From contig NZ_JANAIF010000010.1 of the NCBI RefSeq assembly GCF_024721015.1, positions 18,691 to 82,690 of the forward strand: DNA of 64,000 bases, written 5' to 3'. The notes below the pieces were generated by a model, which was given only the letters and a program-made list of their open reading frames with translations, was not told the DNA's origin and ran no database searches. The position numbers and the translations under genes are program-made. The DNA comes from Xenorhabdus bovienii (lineage in GTDB: Bacteria; Pseudomonadota; Gammaproteobacteria; Enterobacterales; Enterobacteriaceae). Shown here in pieces: positions 1-10,439 of the stretch; within the stretch, counting starts at the first letter, position 1; every line of letters starts with the position of its first letter.

Positions 1-3000
1 CCAGATCTTTATTTCTTGAAGCTTCATTGTAAAGACCCACGTTCGCAGAGAACGCGTCAAACATCGCACCAAAGATTTCCAGCCGCTTAATGGAGTCAAT
101 GCCCAAATCAGCTTCCAGATCCATTTCTGGCGTGATCATATCCTGCGGATAACCTGTTCTGTCACTGACGATGGAGATCAATTGGTTGACAATCTTCTCT
201 TCAGTGATTTGTGACAAGAGCTGGAACTGTTTTTCTACTTCGGGATCAAGGATTTTCGCCTTTGTCTCAATCACTACAAGTGTAGGCTGACTGACAGGTG
301 TTTCATTCACTATTGGCTTAACAGGTTCCTCTACCACTGATGGCATGACAGGCATTTCTGGCACCATTGAACGCACTGGCTCAATTTCCTTTATCGTGTC
401 CACAGGCTTGGATCCCTTTACAGGAGCCGTGTCAACCTTCACCGCTGGGGCAGTTGTCGGAATCGGAGTTGGAATTGGCGCTGGCGTTGATACTGGAGCA
501 GGTTCTATTGTCGCCGAAGCGGTCACTTTGGCCAGAGCGGAATAATCCACCACAGGCGATGACGTACGGTGAGTAGGTGCTATCATCGGTGCCACTTGCC
601 CGGACTGGAACAAGCTCTGCTGAGCCATGAAATAGTGTTCATGGTTGGAATGATATAGTTCAAGGTTCTTGTCCAGTAATTGAACACTCTGACTCAGACT
701 GGATAACATGCTCGGCAGGTTCTGATGATCCTTACAGGTTTCCAGCAGGGTATATTGTTTATCCAACAACATCCCCAGCAGTTGAATATAGTCTTTCTGG
801 TTAGCTTGAAATTGTTGGTGAAGCTGGCTCATGACCTGTTGAGCCTGCAACAGTCCATTTAACATGTTTACATCTACGTTTTCACTCAACTGGTTGTTCT
901 GTTCCATCGTGCTCTCTCGTCTTTGAATGATTGTCAGCATATTTTGTTGAATAAATTGGGCAGAAATTGTTTTGTTTTCGGCGATTTTTTCGACTTTATT
1001 TTCAACTTTTTCTACCACAACTTCTTTTGTTGGATGTACTTCTTGTGTTGGTTTGACTTCTTTGCCTGAATGCTCTTCTTTGATGTTGACTTCTTTTTGG
1101 GAATGCAAAGGCATAACCGGAGCCATCGGTACAGGTGCAGATTCAGCGATAAATTGCTCGACAATCGCGCTGTCGCCATCACGTAGCGCACGTTGGCGTC
1201 GTGCCTTATTTTTCTGGGACAGGTAGAAACCCCCGCTCATTCTGAACGTCAGACGTTTGCTTTTGTCTTCCGCTATCGGTTGGGGGCGTATGTGCTGATT
1301 TATTTCTCTGAGTTTGACACCTTCCGCCAGCAATTTGGCTTGAGCACGGGCAAACTGTAACCGATCTTCCCCTTTGTCATTGGGATTAACGGAAATAACC
1401 TCGTGTTCTTTGTCTTTCAGGATATCGGCTACCAATTTGCCCAAGACCCCTTTAGGCCCTACTTCGACAAACAACCGACCACCCTGCTGGTAAATGGCTT
1501 CAATGGTTTGGCGGAATTGCACTGGCTTAATCAATTGTTCCGCTAACAATTCCCGAATCGCCTGCGGAGAATTTCCATACGGTTCCGCTGTTGCACTGGA
1601 GAACAGTCTGCATTGCGGTGACTGGAAATTGATACCCGCCAGACGTTCACGATAAGGCTGATAAGCCGGCTGGATAAATGCGGTATGGAAAGCGGCTGAA
1701 ACCGGCAGAATACGGCAATGCACATCACGTTTTTTCAACTCATCATGGAGCTGGTGAATCAGGGAAGTCGCACCGCCGAATACCACCTGCTGCTGAGAGT
1801 TGTCATTGGCAATGATAATGCCGGTATAGCGTTCCAGAATCTGTGCGCGTTGTGCAGGGTTGAGCGACGCGGCCAGCATTGCGCCAGCATCAGTATCTGC
1901 CCCACGGTGATCGCTGGCAAATGCCGCAGCCCAGCCCCTGGCAAGAGAAACGCGGTGGAAATCCTTATCGGAAAGCACCCCTGCCGCCCAGAGTGCCGTG
2001 ACTTCACCATAACTGTGTCCGGCAACAAAATCAGGGGCGAATCCCATCCCTTTCAAAATGTTGAAATAACCTGCACTGATAACGCCCAATGCTGGCTGGG
2101 CATTAGCCGTGTCCATCAGCCGTTGTTGCTGTACCTGACGCTCGTCATCTGAAAATGTCGGTACGGGATAAATCACCGGCGATAGTTCATGCCCTAATTC
2201 ATTGATGGACACATCATCCAGTGTTTCCAGCGATTGCCGCATTTCGGGGTAATCGTTGGCAACGTCGCGCGCCATGTTGACATACTGCGACCCCTGACCG
2301 GGGAACAGAGCGACAATTTTGCCATCCAGCATTTTTCCTTGGGGCTGGTAATAGATCCCGCGCGGATGTTCCCAACCATGAGCGCTATTCTGCTGCAACT
2401 GTTTGATGGCAATCGACAACAAGGCAACTGTCTGTTCTGCGGATTGAGAGACAAACAGCACTCTGGCCTGTTGCGGCTGTAAGCTGTCAATGTCCTGCTG
2501 CTCAAGATGCTGGCGGATGGCGATATCAGGCAAGTTACCACTGAAATGGATCAGAGCTTCTTCACACTGCGCAAGCAATTCCGCCGGATTATGACCTTTA
2601 AACAACATGATCCAAGGTGACTCATTCAGCCGATAACGTCCATGCGTATGTTTTTCATACTCTTCGAGAATGACATGGAAATTGGTGCCACCGAAACCAA
2701 AGGCACTCAATGCCGCACGACGCGGTGCACTGCTGAATGAACGCAACCACGGCCTGGCTTCGCTGTTGACATAAAACGGGCTGTTTTCTGCTTTCAGCAA
2801 GTTTGTCGGCTTACCCACATTGATAGTGGGAGGCAGGACTTTATGATGCAGTGCCAACGCGACCTTCATCATAGACGCAGCGCCTGCGGCACAACGAGTA
2901 TGGCCGATCTGGGACTTGATGCTGCCAATTGCCACCGATTTTGCAGGCACCTGGTATTCACCAAACACAGTGTGTAAGCTTTTTAGTTCGGTATCATCGC

Positions 3001-4087
3001 CTGATGCCGTACCCGTGCCGTGCGCCTCAACCAATTGAATATCATTGGGTGAGAGCCCTGCGCTGGCATAAGCCCGCCTCAACGCTTTGGCCTGTCCTTC
3101 CAGACGAGGGGCAAAAATACTCTTGGCTCTGCCGTCACTGGAAGCTTCAATGGACTTGATGACAGCATAAATTCTGTCACCATCCAGTTCTGCATCTTCG
3201 AGACGTTTCAGTACCAGCATTCCTACGCCATCGCCAAGCATCATGCCGTCAGCACTCTGATCGAAAGGACGGGATAAATTACTTTTTGACAATGCCGGCG
3301 TTTTACTGAAACACAGGAATGAAAAAATGGAGTTCTCCAAATTGACGCCACCTGTTAACACGGCATCACAACTACCAGAATGCAGTTCACCGATAGCGGC
3401 CTTGATTGCCGCAAGACTGCTGGCACAGGCAGCATCTACCATATAAGACGTGCCACCGAGATCAAAATAACTGGCAATCCGGCCACAGGCGACGTTACCC
3501 AAAAAACCTGGGAAACTGTCTTCAGTCCATTCAAGGTACATGCCATGCATCCGTTCGATGATGTCATTTGCCACTTTTTCTGACAGGCCGGATTTGACCA
3601 TAATTTTACGCAAATAAGGTGACTGCTGGCGTGAAGCCAGTGAAAATGACGTGTTGCCATTTCCTGCCCCACCTAAAATCACACCGATACGATCACGGTC
3701 TACCCTGCTATTTTCCTGTCCAACCAAGCCCGCATCCAGCATGGCCTGTTTAGCAACATAGAGTGCAAATAACTGCGCCGTACTAATTGAGTCAATAATC
3801 GCGGGTGGAATTTTGAACTCCACCGGATCGAAGTCAATCGGAGGCACAAAGCCAGCACGATGACCATAAGTTTTATCTGCCACTGCCGGGTTGGGATCGT
3901 AAAAATCCTCTTTTTGCCAATATTCGTCTCCTAACATGGTAGAGATATCAGTCAGCGAGTCCTTTTTGCCAATGATATTTTCCCAGAATTTATACAAATT
4001 TGGAGCATCAGGAAAATGACTGGCCATACCAACGATCGCTATATCCCCACGAACTTTCCTATCATGCAAAAAATATGTCTCAGACAT
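1..4087 (-). CDS. PfaA-type type I polyketide / PUFA-like synthase, N-terminal part (partial)
   Basis: The ATG at 4087 begins a frame that stays open to the left edge, giving about 1362 residues with the C-terminus missing. Domains in order are: a ketosynthase opening with DIAIVGMASHFPDAP, with active-site Cys in VDAACASSLAAIKAA (near 3435), VEAHGTGTASG (near 3025) and GHTRCAAG (near 2900); an acyltransferase with GHSYGEVTALWAAG (near 2010); a Pro/Glu-rich linker (about 1300-300); and an ACP whose phosphopantetheine Ser lies in DLGIDSIKRLEIFG (near 95). The KS-AT-linker-ACP order and the DSIKR motif are those of PfaA-type synthases, which usually continue with more ACPs, KR and DH. Related enzymes make PUFAs and the polyamine part of zeamine and fabclavine antibiotics; fabclavines are known from Xenorhabdus, so a polyamine role is plausible but unproven. 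It is preceded by 400 bp of AT-rich DNA. Confidence 0.9.
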   Translation of the reverse strand, partial: MSETYFLHDRKVRGDIAIVGMASHFPDAPNLYKFWENIIGKKDSLTDISTMLGDEYWQKEDFYDPNPAVADKTYGHRAGFVPPIDFDPVEFKIPPAIIDSISTAQLFALYVAKQAMLDAGLVGQENSRVDRDRIGVILGGAGNGNTSFSLASRQQSPYLRKIMVKSGLSEKVANDIIERMHGMYLEWTEDSFPGFLGNVACGRIASYFDLGGTSYMVDAACASSLAAIKAAIGELHSGSCDAVLTGGVNLENSIFSFLCFSKTPALSKSNLSRPFDQSADGMMLGDGVGMLVLKRLEDAELDGDRIYAVIKSIEASSDGRAKSIFAPRLEGQAKALRRAYASAGLSPNDIQLVEAHGTGTASGDDTELKSLHTVFGEYQVPAKSVAIGSIKSQIGHTRCAAGAASMMKVALALHHKVLPPTINVGKPTNLLKAENSPFYVNSEARPWLRSFSSAPRRAALSAFGFGGTNFHVILEEYEKHTHGRYRLNESPWIMLFKGHNPAELLAQCEEALIHFSGNLPDIAIRQHLEQQDIDSLQPQQARVLFVSQSAEQTVALLSIAIKQLQQNSAHGWEHPRGIYYQPQGKMLDGKIVALFPGQGSQYVNMARDVANDYPEMRQSLETLDDVSINELGHELSPVIYPVPTFSDDERQVQQQRLMDTANAQPALGVISAGYFNILKGMGFAPDFVAGHSYGEVTALWAAGVLSDKDFHRVSLARGWAAAFASDHRGADTDAGAMLAASLNPAQRAQILERYTGIIIANDNSQQQVVFGGATSLIHQLHDELKKRDVHCRILPVSAAFHTAFIQPAYQPYRERLAGINFQSPQCRLFSSATAEPYGNSPQAIRELLAEQLIKPVQFRQTIEAIYQQGGRLFVEVGPKGVLGKLVADILKDKEHEVISVNPNDKGEDRLQFARAQAKLLAEGVKLREINQHIRPQPIAEDKSKRLTFRMSGGFYLSQKNKARRQRALRDGDSAIVEQFIAESAPVPMAPVMPLHSQKEVNIKEEHSGKEVKPTQEVHPTKEVVVEKVENKVEKIAENKTISAQFIQQNMLTIIQRRESTMEQNNQLSENVDVNMLNGLLQAQQVMSQLHQQFQANQKDYIQLLGMLLDKQYTLLETCKDHQNLPSMLSSLSQSVQLLDKNLELYHSNHEHYFMAQQSLFQSGQVAPMIAPTHRTSSPVVDYSALAKVTASATIEPAPVSTPAPIPTPIPTTAPAVKVDTAPVKGSKPVDTIKEIEPVRSMVPEMPVMPSVVEEPVKPIVNETPVSQPTLVVIETKAKILDPEVEKQFQLLSQITEEKIVNQLISIVSDRTGYPQDMITPEMDLEADLGIDSIKRLEIFGAMFDAFSANVGLYNEASRNKDL

Positions 4088-4491
4088 ACATTCCTCGTGT
4101 ATTGAATAAAACACGCCCGTAATCAGCATATATTTTTATATACTGAGTTGAGTGTTTTCACCGCCATACTCAACCAGAAAAAAATCTGTACCTACCCAAT
4201 ATATTCTCGATATATGATCGAGCCATATATTAGCCAAAGTAGATTACCGAAATATTCTTGTAAGAATATTACATATATTTTTCTGGGATATTTTTTTATT
4301 CTTTTTTTCCTTAGCACAGTGTTTGAACTGTTATAGCTACTTTTACACTGCCTGTTATAGCTATTTTTATACTACCATCAACTTCAATTATCTTTATCTA
4401 AAAACAATATGTTTTCTTTGATATCGATCAGTATTCGTTGCTATTTAAAACACAAAGGCCATCACAGAATAATATAATTCATTCCGACCGA
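4088..4491. other. AT-rich intergenic region upstream of the synthase
   Basis: This stretch presumably holds the synthase promoter on the minus strand. It is AT-rich and contains only a 62-codon plus-strand frame (4148-4336) with no convincing ribosome-binding site, which I do not regard as a gene. I recognise no operator. Confidence 0.5.
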
Positions 4492-4983
4492 TTAAAATAC
4501 GATTAGTGAAATAATAACGTTCGAAAATAAATTATAACAAAAATCAACAAGATAATAATTTAAAACTAATATAAAAAAGTTATGTGACAATAAACAAAAT
4601 AAAAAACCACTAACAAACCATGACAAAAATCTTATTTTTGATAATAAGGAGTAAAAAGGTAGGATTAATAAAATATGAAACGCCAGCACACAGAGGGTAA
4701 TCAGTCCCCATACCTGATAAAAACCTCGATAACTTCCCTTAAATTCAATTAATGCTATAACATTATTTAACAGGGTCTGATTAAGGTGTTTCGAAGAAAA
4801 GGCCTTGATGTTATCATAAATTATTTCAACAAAAACTCTAATGCAAAAAACAAATAAAAACAAGATCAAATAATCACCAATAGATGGAGTGACTCGCCAT
4901 ATATTTATCAGGAAAAAATAAATTCCACCAACAATAGCAGTATTAATAATAATATGCCAAATAGTATTAGCATAATTTATCAT
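4492..4983 (-). CDS. small polytopic membrane protein of unknown function
   Basis: The protein has 163 residues from the ATG at 4983, which has AGAGGT seven bases upstream; the frame could be extended to 5016 without such a site. It is very hydrophobic, with about four predicted membrane segments (near residues 8-27, 37-55, 90-115 and 120-155), and few charged residues outside the stretch YDNIKAFSSKHLNQT. I do not recognise a family. It lies on the same strand as the polyketide synthase and upstream of it, in AT-rich DNA, so it could belong to that cluster, for example in export or immunity, but the sequence itself shows only that it is a membrane protein. Confidence 0.6.
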   Translation of the reverse strand: MINYANTIWHIIINTAIVGGIYFFLINIWRVTPSIGDYLILFLFVFCIRVFVEIIYDNIKAFSSKHLNQTLLNNVIALIEFKGSYRGFYQVWGLITLCVLAFHILLILPFYSLLSKIRFLSWFVSGFLFCLLSHNFFILVLNYYLVDFCYNLFSNVIISLIVF

Positions 4984-5795
4984 GGTTAGACCTCTTTTGA
5001 GGTTAAATACAATCATAAAGCTTTTTCCTTGTTACAATCTTAACAACGGTGATCATCTTATATGTGTCATTTACCATGTTACAAAATTGATTATGAATAT
5101 CATTTGGAACATAAAATTCTGGCGTTTTTCCTTAACGCTATATTGGTATACCTTTAATTTATTTTTCTTTCAATTCTTTAAAAAAACCACCTGAAACGTA
5201 TGTATTTTTTGTTTTTTTAAAAAAAACAAACAGTTAATAACAAGCCATTAATATATAAAATCGCAATTACTGGTAAACTGGCAAAAAAAAGAATATTAAA
5301 CCATTATAATACAGAAGATTAGTTAATTATTGTCGATAATTTATTTTAATAGATCCGTAAGAAAAAATCATACTAATTGTATGATTTTATAAATAATTTT
5401 AATATTATATTATCATACTTATTTAATCATACTTACCTAATCATTTTCACTATGAGTGCATCAATTAGGATCATTCAGTAATGAGCATCTGAATCTCATG
5501 ATTTGCAATTAATGCTTTAATCATATCTATTGATTTAATTTACTTAGAATTCTTATTTAATTAAATTCGATACTACATATAATAATTTTCATTTTCAATC
5601 ACCGTAAATAGTAAAATTTTCTAATTTATAAAGGGCGTTTTTGAAACAGTAGACTAAACTATTTTATTCATTTTTATTCACATACATCTATTAATTAGTC
5701 AGCGATAATCCGAATATTAATAAGGGATATATTCCAAGGTCATCAATCATAATGTCGACTAGAGCTCATGCCGCTAACTTGTAAAAGAGACAAAT
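4984..5795. other. long AT-rich intergenic region
   Basis: About 800 bp of AT-rich DNA with no convincing gene; the 70-codon frame at 4982-5194 lacks coding character. It contains one perfect hairpin (5364-5388) and repeated short TCATACTTA-like stretches at 5395-5440. It separates the accessory synthase block from the conserved yfcD segment and probably holds the promoter of the small membrane protein. Confidence 0.5.
5364..5388. terminator. perfect A/T-flanked hairpin, possible bidirectional terminator
   Basis: A 10-bp perfect stem (AAAATCATAC / GTATGATTTT) with the 5-nt loop TAATT. The T-rich 3' arm on each strand would suit a weak bidirectional terminator, but the stem is AT-rich and no gene ends close by. 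Confidence 0.35.
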
Positions 5796-5820
5796 AAAAA
5801 ACTCCTCGTAAAGAGGAGCT
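5796..5820 (-). terminator. rho-independent terminator of yfcD
   Basis: On the minus strand the stem CTCCTC, loop TTTAC, stem GAGGAG is followed by six T residues, about 35 bp after the yfcD stop codon. Confidence 0.75.
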
Positions 5821-5854
5821 TGCATATTAAGGGGTAATGAAAATCATTATGTCA

Positions 5855-6385
5855 TCAATTTTCAGGCAGTTCCGTCTGTCTGTTACGCGCTAGCCACAAA
5901 GAAAGGGCTTTCAGAGAATCCGGCGTAAATTCATCACAACGGGCAGTAATTTCTTCTGGCGACAACCAGTAAACAGCCGAAACTTCTTCTTCCTGTAATG
6001 CAAACGGCCCATGGCTGACACAACTAAATAACCCTCCCCATGTCCGGCAGGATTTTTCTTCATAGTAGAAGATCCCATGTTCAGCAAAAGGCACACCCGC
6101 GATCCCCAGCTCCTCTTCCGCTTCCCGGCGGGCAGAATCAAGCATGTTTTCTCCCACCATGACCACGCCACCGGCCGTTGCATCCAATCTTCCAGGGTAA
6201 AAATCTTTCGTTTCTGTACGATGCTGAACCAGAATTTTGCCCATACCATCATGCACAACAATGTAAGTCGCACGATGCCTCAAGTTTTGGCTACGCATCT
6301 GCTGGCGAGTCGCCTGCGCGATTACTTCATTGCCTTCATTGACGATATCAATCCACTCAATACCTACTGATTTCTCTTGCACCAT
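5855..6385 (-). CDS. yfcD: Nudix hydrolase YfcD
   Basis: The protein has 176 residues, close to E. coli YfcD (about 180). The Nudix box is complete: [20 protein letters not shown] followed by ELGI, with the catalytic REAEEELG core near residues 84-91. Conserved flanking blocks are [17 protein letters not shown] and [19 protein letters not shown]. Nudix enzymes cleave nucleoside diphosphates linked to another moiety; the physiological substrate of YfcD is not established, and sequence resemblance to isopentenyl-diphosphate isomerase has been noted for the family. It is divergent from yfcG with a roughly 200-bp shared upstream region, and is followed by its own terminator. E. coli yfcE and yfcF are absent from this interval. 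Confidence 0.93.
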   Translation of the reverse strand: MVQEKSVGIEWIDIVNEGNEVIAQATRQQMRSQNLRHRATYIVVHDGMGKILVQHRTETKDFYPGRLDATAGGVVMVGENMLDSARREAEEELGIAGVPFAEHGIFYYEEKSCRTWGGLFSCVSHGPFALQEEEVSAVYWLSPEEITARCDEFTPDSLKALSLWLARNRQTELPEN

Positions 6386-6593
6386 CCTAAAAACCTTAAT
6401 AAACGATTTGCATGCCAGTTTCTACTGTAACGCGCCTAATTAAAAGGCCAAAACGGATAAAGATTGCCATAACTGAATAAAATAAATCCACGCACAGTGA
6501 AATGACGGATTTATGGCATTTTACAGGCAACTCAAACCAGTGGTAATGTACTGGAACTATATTTATCCATCCGTTATTATTACCAGAGGTTAT

Positions 6594-7214
6594 ATGATAG
6601 ACCTGTATTATGCCCCAACGCCAAACGGCTATAAAATATCATTGTTTCTCGAAGAAGTCGGCCTGCCTTACACTGTCCATTCAATCAATATAAGCACCGG
6701 CGAACAATTCAAACCCGAATTTCTGGCCATTTCGCCTAATAATAAAATTCCGGCAATTGTTGATCACCAACCCGCTGATGGAGGAGAACCCATCTCCATC
6801 TTTGAGTCAGGCGCTATTTTGCTCTATCTGGCGAATAAAACCGGTCAACTGTTGAGCAAGGATGTGCGTGAACGCAATCAGCAATTGCAATGGCTATTCT
6901 GGCAGGTTGCCGGCTTTGGCCCTATGCTCGGCCAAAATCACCATTTCAATCATTACGCTTCTGAAGTCGTACCTTATGCCATTAATCGCTATATGGAAGA
7001 ATCACGGCGTTTAGTCAATGTTCTGAATACCCAACTGGAAAAAACGCCGTATCTTGGTGGAAATGAGTACAGTATCGCCGATATCGCTACCTATCCGTGG
7101 GCTAGATGTCATGAACATCAAAAAATTAATCTGAATGATTACCCTGCGGTTGAAAAATGGCTTGAGAAAATTGAACAACGCCCTGCAACACAAGCCGCAT
7201 ACAACAATGGCTAA
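6594..7214 (+). CDS. yfcG: glutathione S-transferase-like disulfide-bond oxidoreductase YfcG
   Basis: The start is taken at the ATG at 6594 (MIDLYYAPTPNGYK), with AGAGG upstream, giving 206 residues as usual for the family; an upstream frame extension to 6513 adds residues not found in relatives. The N-terminal thioredoxin fold (1-85) carries the glutathione-binding region NNKIPAIVDH and the SGAILLYLA helix. The all-alpha C-terminal domain (90-200) has LQWLFWQVAGFGPMLGQ and the N-capping box YSIADIATYPW. YfcG is a Nu-class GST homologue with disulfide reductase activity that uses glutathione. In E. coli it is followed by folX and yfcH; here yfcH follows directly and folX is missing. Confidence 0.93.
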   Translation: MIDLYYAPTPNGYKISLFLEEVGLPYTVHSINISTGEQFKPEFLAISPNNKIPAIVDHQPADGGEPISIFESGAILLYLANKTGQLLSKDVRERNQQLQWLFWQVAGFGPMLGQNHHFNHYASEVVPYAINRYMEESRRLVNVLNTQLEKTPYLGGNEYSIADIATYPWARCHEHQKINLNDYPAVEKWLEKIEQRPATQAAYNNG

Positions 7215-7363
7215 TCATGCTTACTCGGCTAACGACAAAATTTTTCACCGAAAAACTTGATACTGCTAACAGATAACAGCATTTTTCGCTGTTACGCAGG
7301 CCATCCCCTGCTATAGTCAATAACCGACTATCTATTTGGTCACTTTGGTCACTGGGGGTGGCT

Positions 7364-8278
7364 ATGCGTATCTTAATTACTGGGGGTACGGGGCTGATTG
7401 GTTATCGATTAACTTGCCAATTACTTTCGCTTTCCCATTCCATCACCATTTTGAGTCGTTCTCCACAAAAGGTATATTCTCTGTTCTCCGAACAAGTTGA
7501 ATGTTGGGCAACACTGAAAAATAAAAATAACCTGAATGATTTTGATGCAGTCATCAATCTTGCGGGTGAACCCATTGCAGATAAGCGCTGGACATCAGCA
7601 CAAAAAACAAAACTCTGCCAAAGCCGCTGGCAACTCACTGAGAAATTAAGTCATTTGATTAATGCCAGTGAATTTCCGCCTTCTGTATTTATTTCCGGTT
7701 CCTCTGTTGGCTATTACGGCAATCAGGGGCAAGCGGTAGTCTCTGAAAATGATCTTCCTCATGACGAATTCGCCCATCAGCTCTGTAAGCAGTGGGAAAC
7801 ACTGGCATTACAGGCGGAAAGTGAAAAAACCCGAGTGTGCCTGCTGCGGACAGGCATTGTGCTGGCAAGTAAAGGCGGAGCGCTGAAAAAAATGCTGCCA
7901 CTGTTTCGATTGGGTTTAGGCGGTAAAATGGGTGATGGGAAGCAATATATGCCTTGGATCCACATTGATGATATGGTCAATGGTATCTATTACCTGCTGG
8001 TATCGCCTGAACTGAGCGGCCCGTTCAACATGACAGCCCCTTATCCTGTTCATAATGATCTGTTTAGTGCAGCACTGGCGAACGTGCTACATCGCCCCGC
8101 TTTCATTCGCATGCCTGCCTTTGTATTAAAAATAATCATGGGGGAGGCTGCTATGCTGGTTTTAGGTGGTCAGCAGGCTATTCCCAAACGGTTGGAAGAA
8201 GGGGGATTCGGCTTCCGCTATTTTGAATTAGAGGAAGCCTTCAAAGATTTATTAAAAGCGGAAGCTAATTCGCCTTAA
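7364..8278 (+). CDS. yfcH: SDR-family epimerase-like protein YfcH
   Basis: The protein has 304 residues starting at ATG 7364 ([13 protein letters not shown]), with GGGGG six bases upstream; a GTG two codons earlier is in frame but sits on the ribosome-binding site. The N-terminal Rossmann motif [17 protein letters not shown] and [11 protein letters not shown] mark an extended short-chain dehydrogenase, and the C-terminal domain (about 250-300, with [19 protein letters not shown]) is the one typical of YfcH/SulA-like epimerases. The substrate is unknown. Its 3' end overlaps the ubiX stop by 4 bp in convergent orientation. Confidence 0.9.
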   Translation: MRILITGGTGLIGYRLTCQLLSLSHSITILSRSPQKVYSLFSEQVECWATLKNKNNLNDFDAVINLAGEPIADKRWTSAQKTKLCQSRWQLTEKLSHLINASEFPPSVFISGSSVGYYGNQGQAVVSENDLPHDEFAHQLCKQWETLALQAESEKTRVCLLRTGIVLASKGGALKKMLPLFRLGLGGKMGDGKQYMPWIHIDDMVNGIYYLLVSPELSGPFNMTAPYPVHNDLFSAALANVLHRPAFIRMPAFVLKIIMGEAAMLVLGGQQAIPKRLEEGGFGFRYFELEEAFKDLLKAEANSP

Positions 8279-8859
8279 ACTTCAATTTGTTTCGCTCCCT
8301 GCCAACGATTGAATAAATCTTGTGGCAGTTCGATATCAAACTGATCGAGTACTCGGTTGACCGTCTGGTCAATAATGTCCTGAATGTGATCGGGACGGTG
8401 ATAAAATGCCGGCACAGGCGGCATAATCACCGCCCCTATTTCAGCCGCCTGAGTCATTAATCTCAAATGCCCTAAATGCAAAGGCGTTTCCCTGACACTC
8501 AATACCAGCTTGCGCCCTTCCTTCAAAACAACATCAGCAGCACGGGTGATCAAGCCATCAGTGTAACTATGCACGATACCCGACAAGGTTTTTATCGAGC
8601 AGGGCAAGATAACCATCCCTAAGGTTTTAAATGACCCTGAAGAGATAGAAGCTGCGATATCGCGGTTGTCATGCACCACATCAGCCAGTACCTGCACATC
8701 CCGCAGCGTATAATCCGTCTCCAGTGCCAATGTCTGCCGGGCGGATTGGCTGATGACCAGATGCGTTTCAATGCCCTCAACCGACTGCAAGACCTGCAAT
8801 AATCTGACGCCATAAATCGCGCCACTTGCTCCCGTCAGCCCGACAATCAATCTTTTCAT
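8275..8859 (-). CDS. ubiX: flavin prenyltransferase UbiX
   Basis: A 194-residue flavoprotein of the UbiX/Pad1 family. The N-terminal [18 protein letters not shown] motif binds FMN; conserved [12 protein letters not shown] and [10 protein letters not shown] blocks line the active site. It attaches a dimethylallyl group to FMN, making the prenyl-FMN cofactor of the decarboxylase UbiD in ubiquinone synthesis. It lies 48 bp downstream of purF on the same strand and is likely the last gene of the dedD-cvpA-purF-ubiX transcript. Its stop codon overlaps yfcH. Confidence 0.96.
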   Translation of the reverse strand: MKRLIVGLTGASGAIYGVRLLQVLQSVEGIETHLVISQSARQTLALETDYTLRDVQVLADVVHDNRDIAASISSGSFKTLGMVILPCSIKTLSGIVHSYTDGLITRAADVVLKEGRKLVLSVRETPLHLGHLRLMTQAAEIGAVIMPPVPAFYHRPDHIQDIIDQTVNRVLDQFDIELPQDLFNRWQGAKQIEV

Positions 8860-8907
8860 GCTTCCCTCTGAGATATTGGAAATAACTTGATGATAATAAA
8901 GATGTTA

Positions 8908-10425
8908 TTATCCCTCATTATATATTTCCAGATCCTCAATTTCGCTCTGCCCACGCAATTTCATGGCGTCATCTTTACGAAGGTTCTCCAGATAATCGAG
9001 GTAAATCTGGTCGATATCTTTCGTAACATAGATGCCATCAAATACAGAACATTCGAATTTTTCAATATCAGGGTTTTCTTCACGCACCGCATTAATAAGA
9101 TCGTTGAGATCCTGATATATCAGCGCATCAGCACCGATGAGCTGGCGAATTTCATCAACTTCTCGACCGTGGGCAATCAGTTCATTAGCATTAGGCATAT
9201 CTATGCCATAGACATTCGGGAAGCGAACTTCCGGTGCTGCCGAAGCAAAATAGACCTTCTTAGCGCCAGCTTCGCGAGCTAATTCCACAATTTGTTCTGA
9301 TGTCGTACCGCGTACGATGGAATCATCTACCAACAAGACATTTTTACCACGGAATTCAGCACGATTGGCATTCAGTTTACGACGAACCGATTTACGGCGT
9401 TCCTGCTGGCCGGGCATGATAAAGGTGCGTCCCACATAACGGTTTTTGACAAACCCCTGACGGTAGGGTTTATCCAGAATATGGGCTATTTCCAGTGCGG
9501 TATCACAAGACGTTTCAGGAACAGGGATCACGACATCAATATGCAGATCTTCCCATTCGCGGGCAATTTTTTCGCCCAGTTTCCTGCCCATTCGTAACCG
9601 CGCGTTATATACCGATATTTTGTCAATAAAGGAGTCAGGACGGGCAAAATAGACAAATTCAAATAAACAGGGCGTTAATGCAGGATTTTCTGCACACTGG
9701 CGGGTAAATAACTGCCCTTTTTCAGTGATGTAGATCGCTTCGCCAGAAGCCACATCACGCAGGAATTCAAAACCCAATGTATCCAGTGCCACGCTTTCCG
9801 ATGCGACCATATATTCATTGCGCCCATCTTCCAGCGTGCGTTTCCCCAGAACCAAAGGCCGGATACCGTTCGGATCACGGAAAGCCACCAAGCCATGTCC
9901 AATAATCAGGGCAACACAGGCATAAGCACCACGGATTTTCTTGTGCATCGCTGCAACCGCCGCAAAGATATCATCCGGCTCCAGTGGAAAATCCGGGAAT
10001 TGGGTAAGTTCATCGGCAAAAATATTGAGCAGGATTTCAGAATCTGATGTGGTATTAACATGGCGGCGGGCATGTTCAAACAGCATTTTTTTCAACTTAT
10101 GTGCGTTTGTCAGATTGCCGTTATGCGCTAGTGTAATACCAAAGGGAGAATTCACGTAAAAAGGCTGCGCTTCAGAGGCGCTGGAACTACCCGCTGTTGG
10201 GTAACGGACGTGTCCGATTCCGGTCGTTCCCTGTAAACGCAGCATGTGCCGTGTCTCAAACACGTCCTTGACCAAACCATTGGCCTTGCGTAAACGGAAC
10301 TCATTGTTACCATCAATAGTTGCAATGCCTGCTGCATCTTGCCCACGGTGCTGAAGCACCGTTAATGCATCATAAATCGACTGGTTAACCGGTGTAAAAC
10401 CGACGATACCGACAATACCGCACAT
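8908..10425 (-). CDS. purF: amidophosphoribosyltransferase PurF
   Basis: The start is placed at ATG 10425, giving [10 protein letters not shown]; the Cys after Met is the N-terminal nucleophile exposed by removal of the initiator Met, so the five-codon upstream extension is not used. The length of 505 residues equals E. coli PurF. The N-terminal Ntn glutaminase domain has [11 protein letters not shown] and [12 protein letters not shown]; the phosphoribosyltransferase domain has the PRPP loop [19 protein letters not shown]. It catalyses the first step of de novo purine synthesis, from PRPP and glutamine. It is cotranscribed with cvpA, 14 bp upstream, under the PurR box at 11001. Confidence 0.98.
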   Translation of the reverse strand: MCGIVGIVGFTPVNQSIYDALTVLQHRGQDAAGIATIDGNNEFRLRKANGLVKDVFETRHMLRLQGTTGIGHVRYPTAGSSSASEAQPFYVNSPFGITLAHNGNLTNAHKLKKMLFEHARRHVNTTSDSEILLNIFADELTQFPDFPLEPDDIFAAVAAMHKKIRGAYACVALIIGHGLVAFRDPNGIRPLVLGKRTLEDGRNEYMVASESVALDTLGFEFLRDVASGEAIYITEKGQLFTRQCAENPALTPCLFEFVYFARPDSFIDKISVYNARLRMGRKLGEKIAREWEDLHIDVVIPVPETSCDTALEIAHILDKPYRQGFVKNRYVGRTFIMPGQQERRKSVRRKLNANRAEFRGKNVLLVDDSIVRGTTSEQIVELAREAGAKKVYFASAAPEVRFPNVYGIDMPNANELIAHGREVDEIRQLIGADALIYQDLNDLINAVREENPDIEKFECSVFDGIYVTKDIDQIYLDYLENLRKDDAMKLRGQSEIEDLEIYNEG

Positions 10426-10439
10426 GTAGTTTTTCCTCA

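Noticed and set aside
345..3672. Many short frames on both strands over the first 3.7 kb
   Set aside because: They are shadows of the long minus-strand polyketide synthase frame, which is open from 4087 to the window edge and has recognisable domains.
4148..4336. 62-codon plus-strand frame in the synthase promoter region
   Set aside because: AT-rich, without a ribosome-binding site or recognisable protein features.
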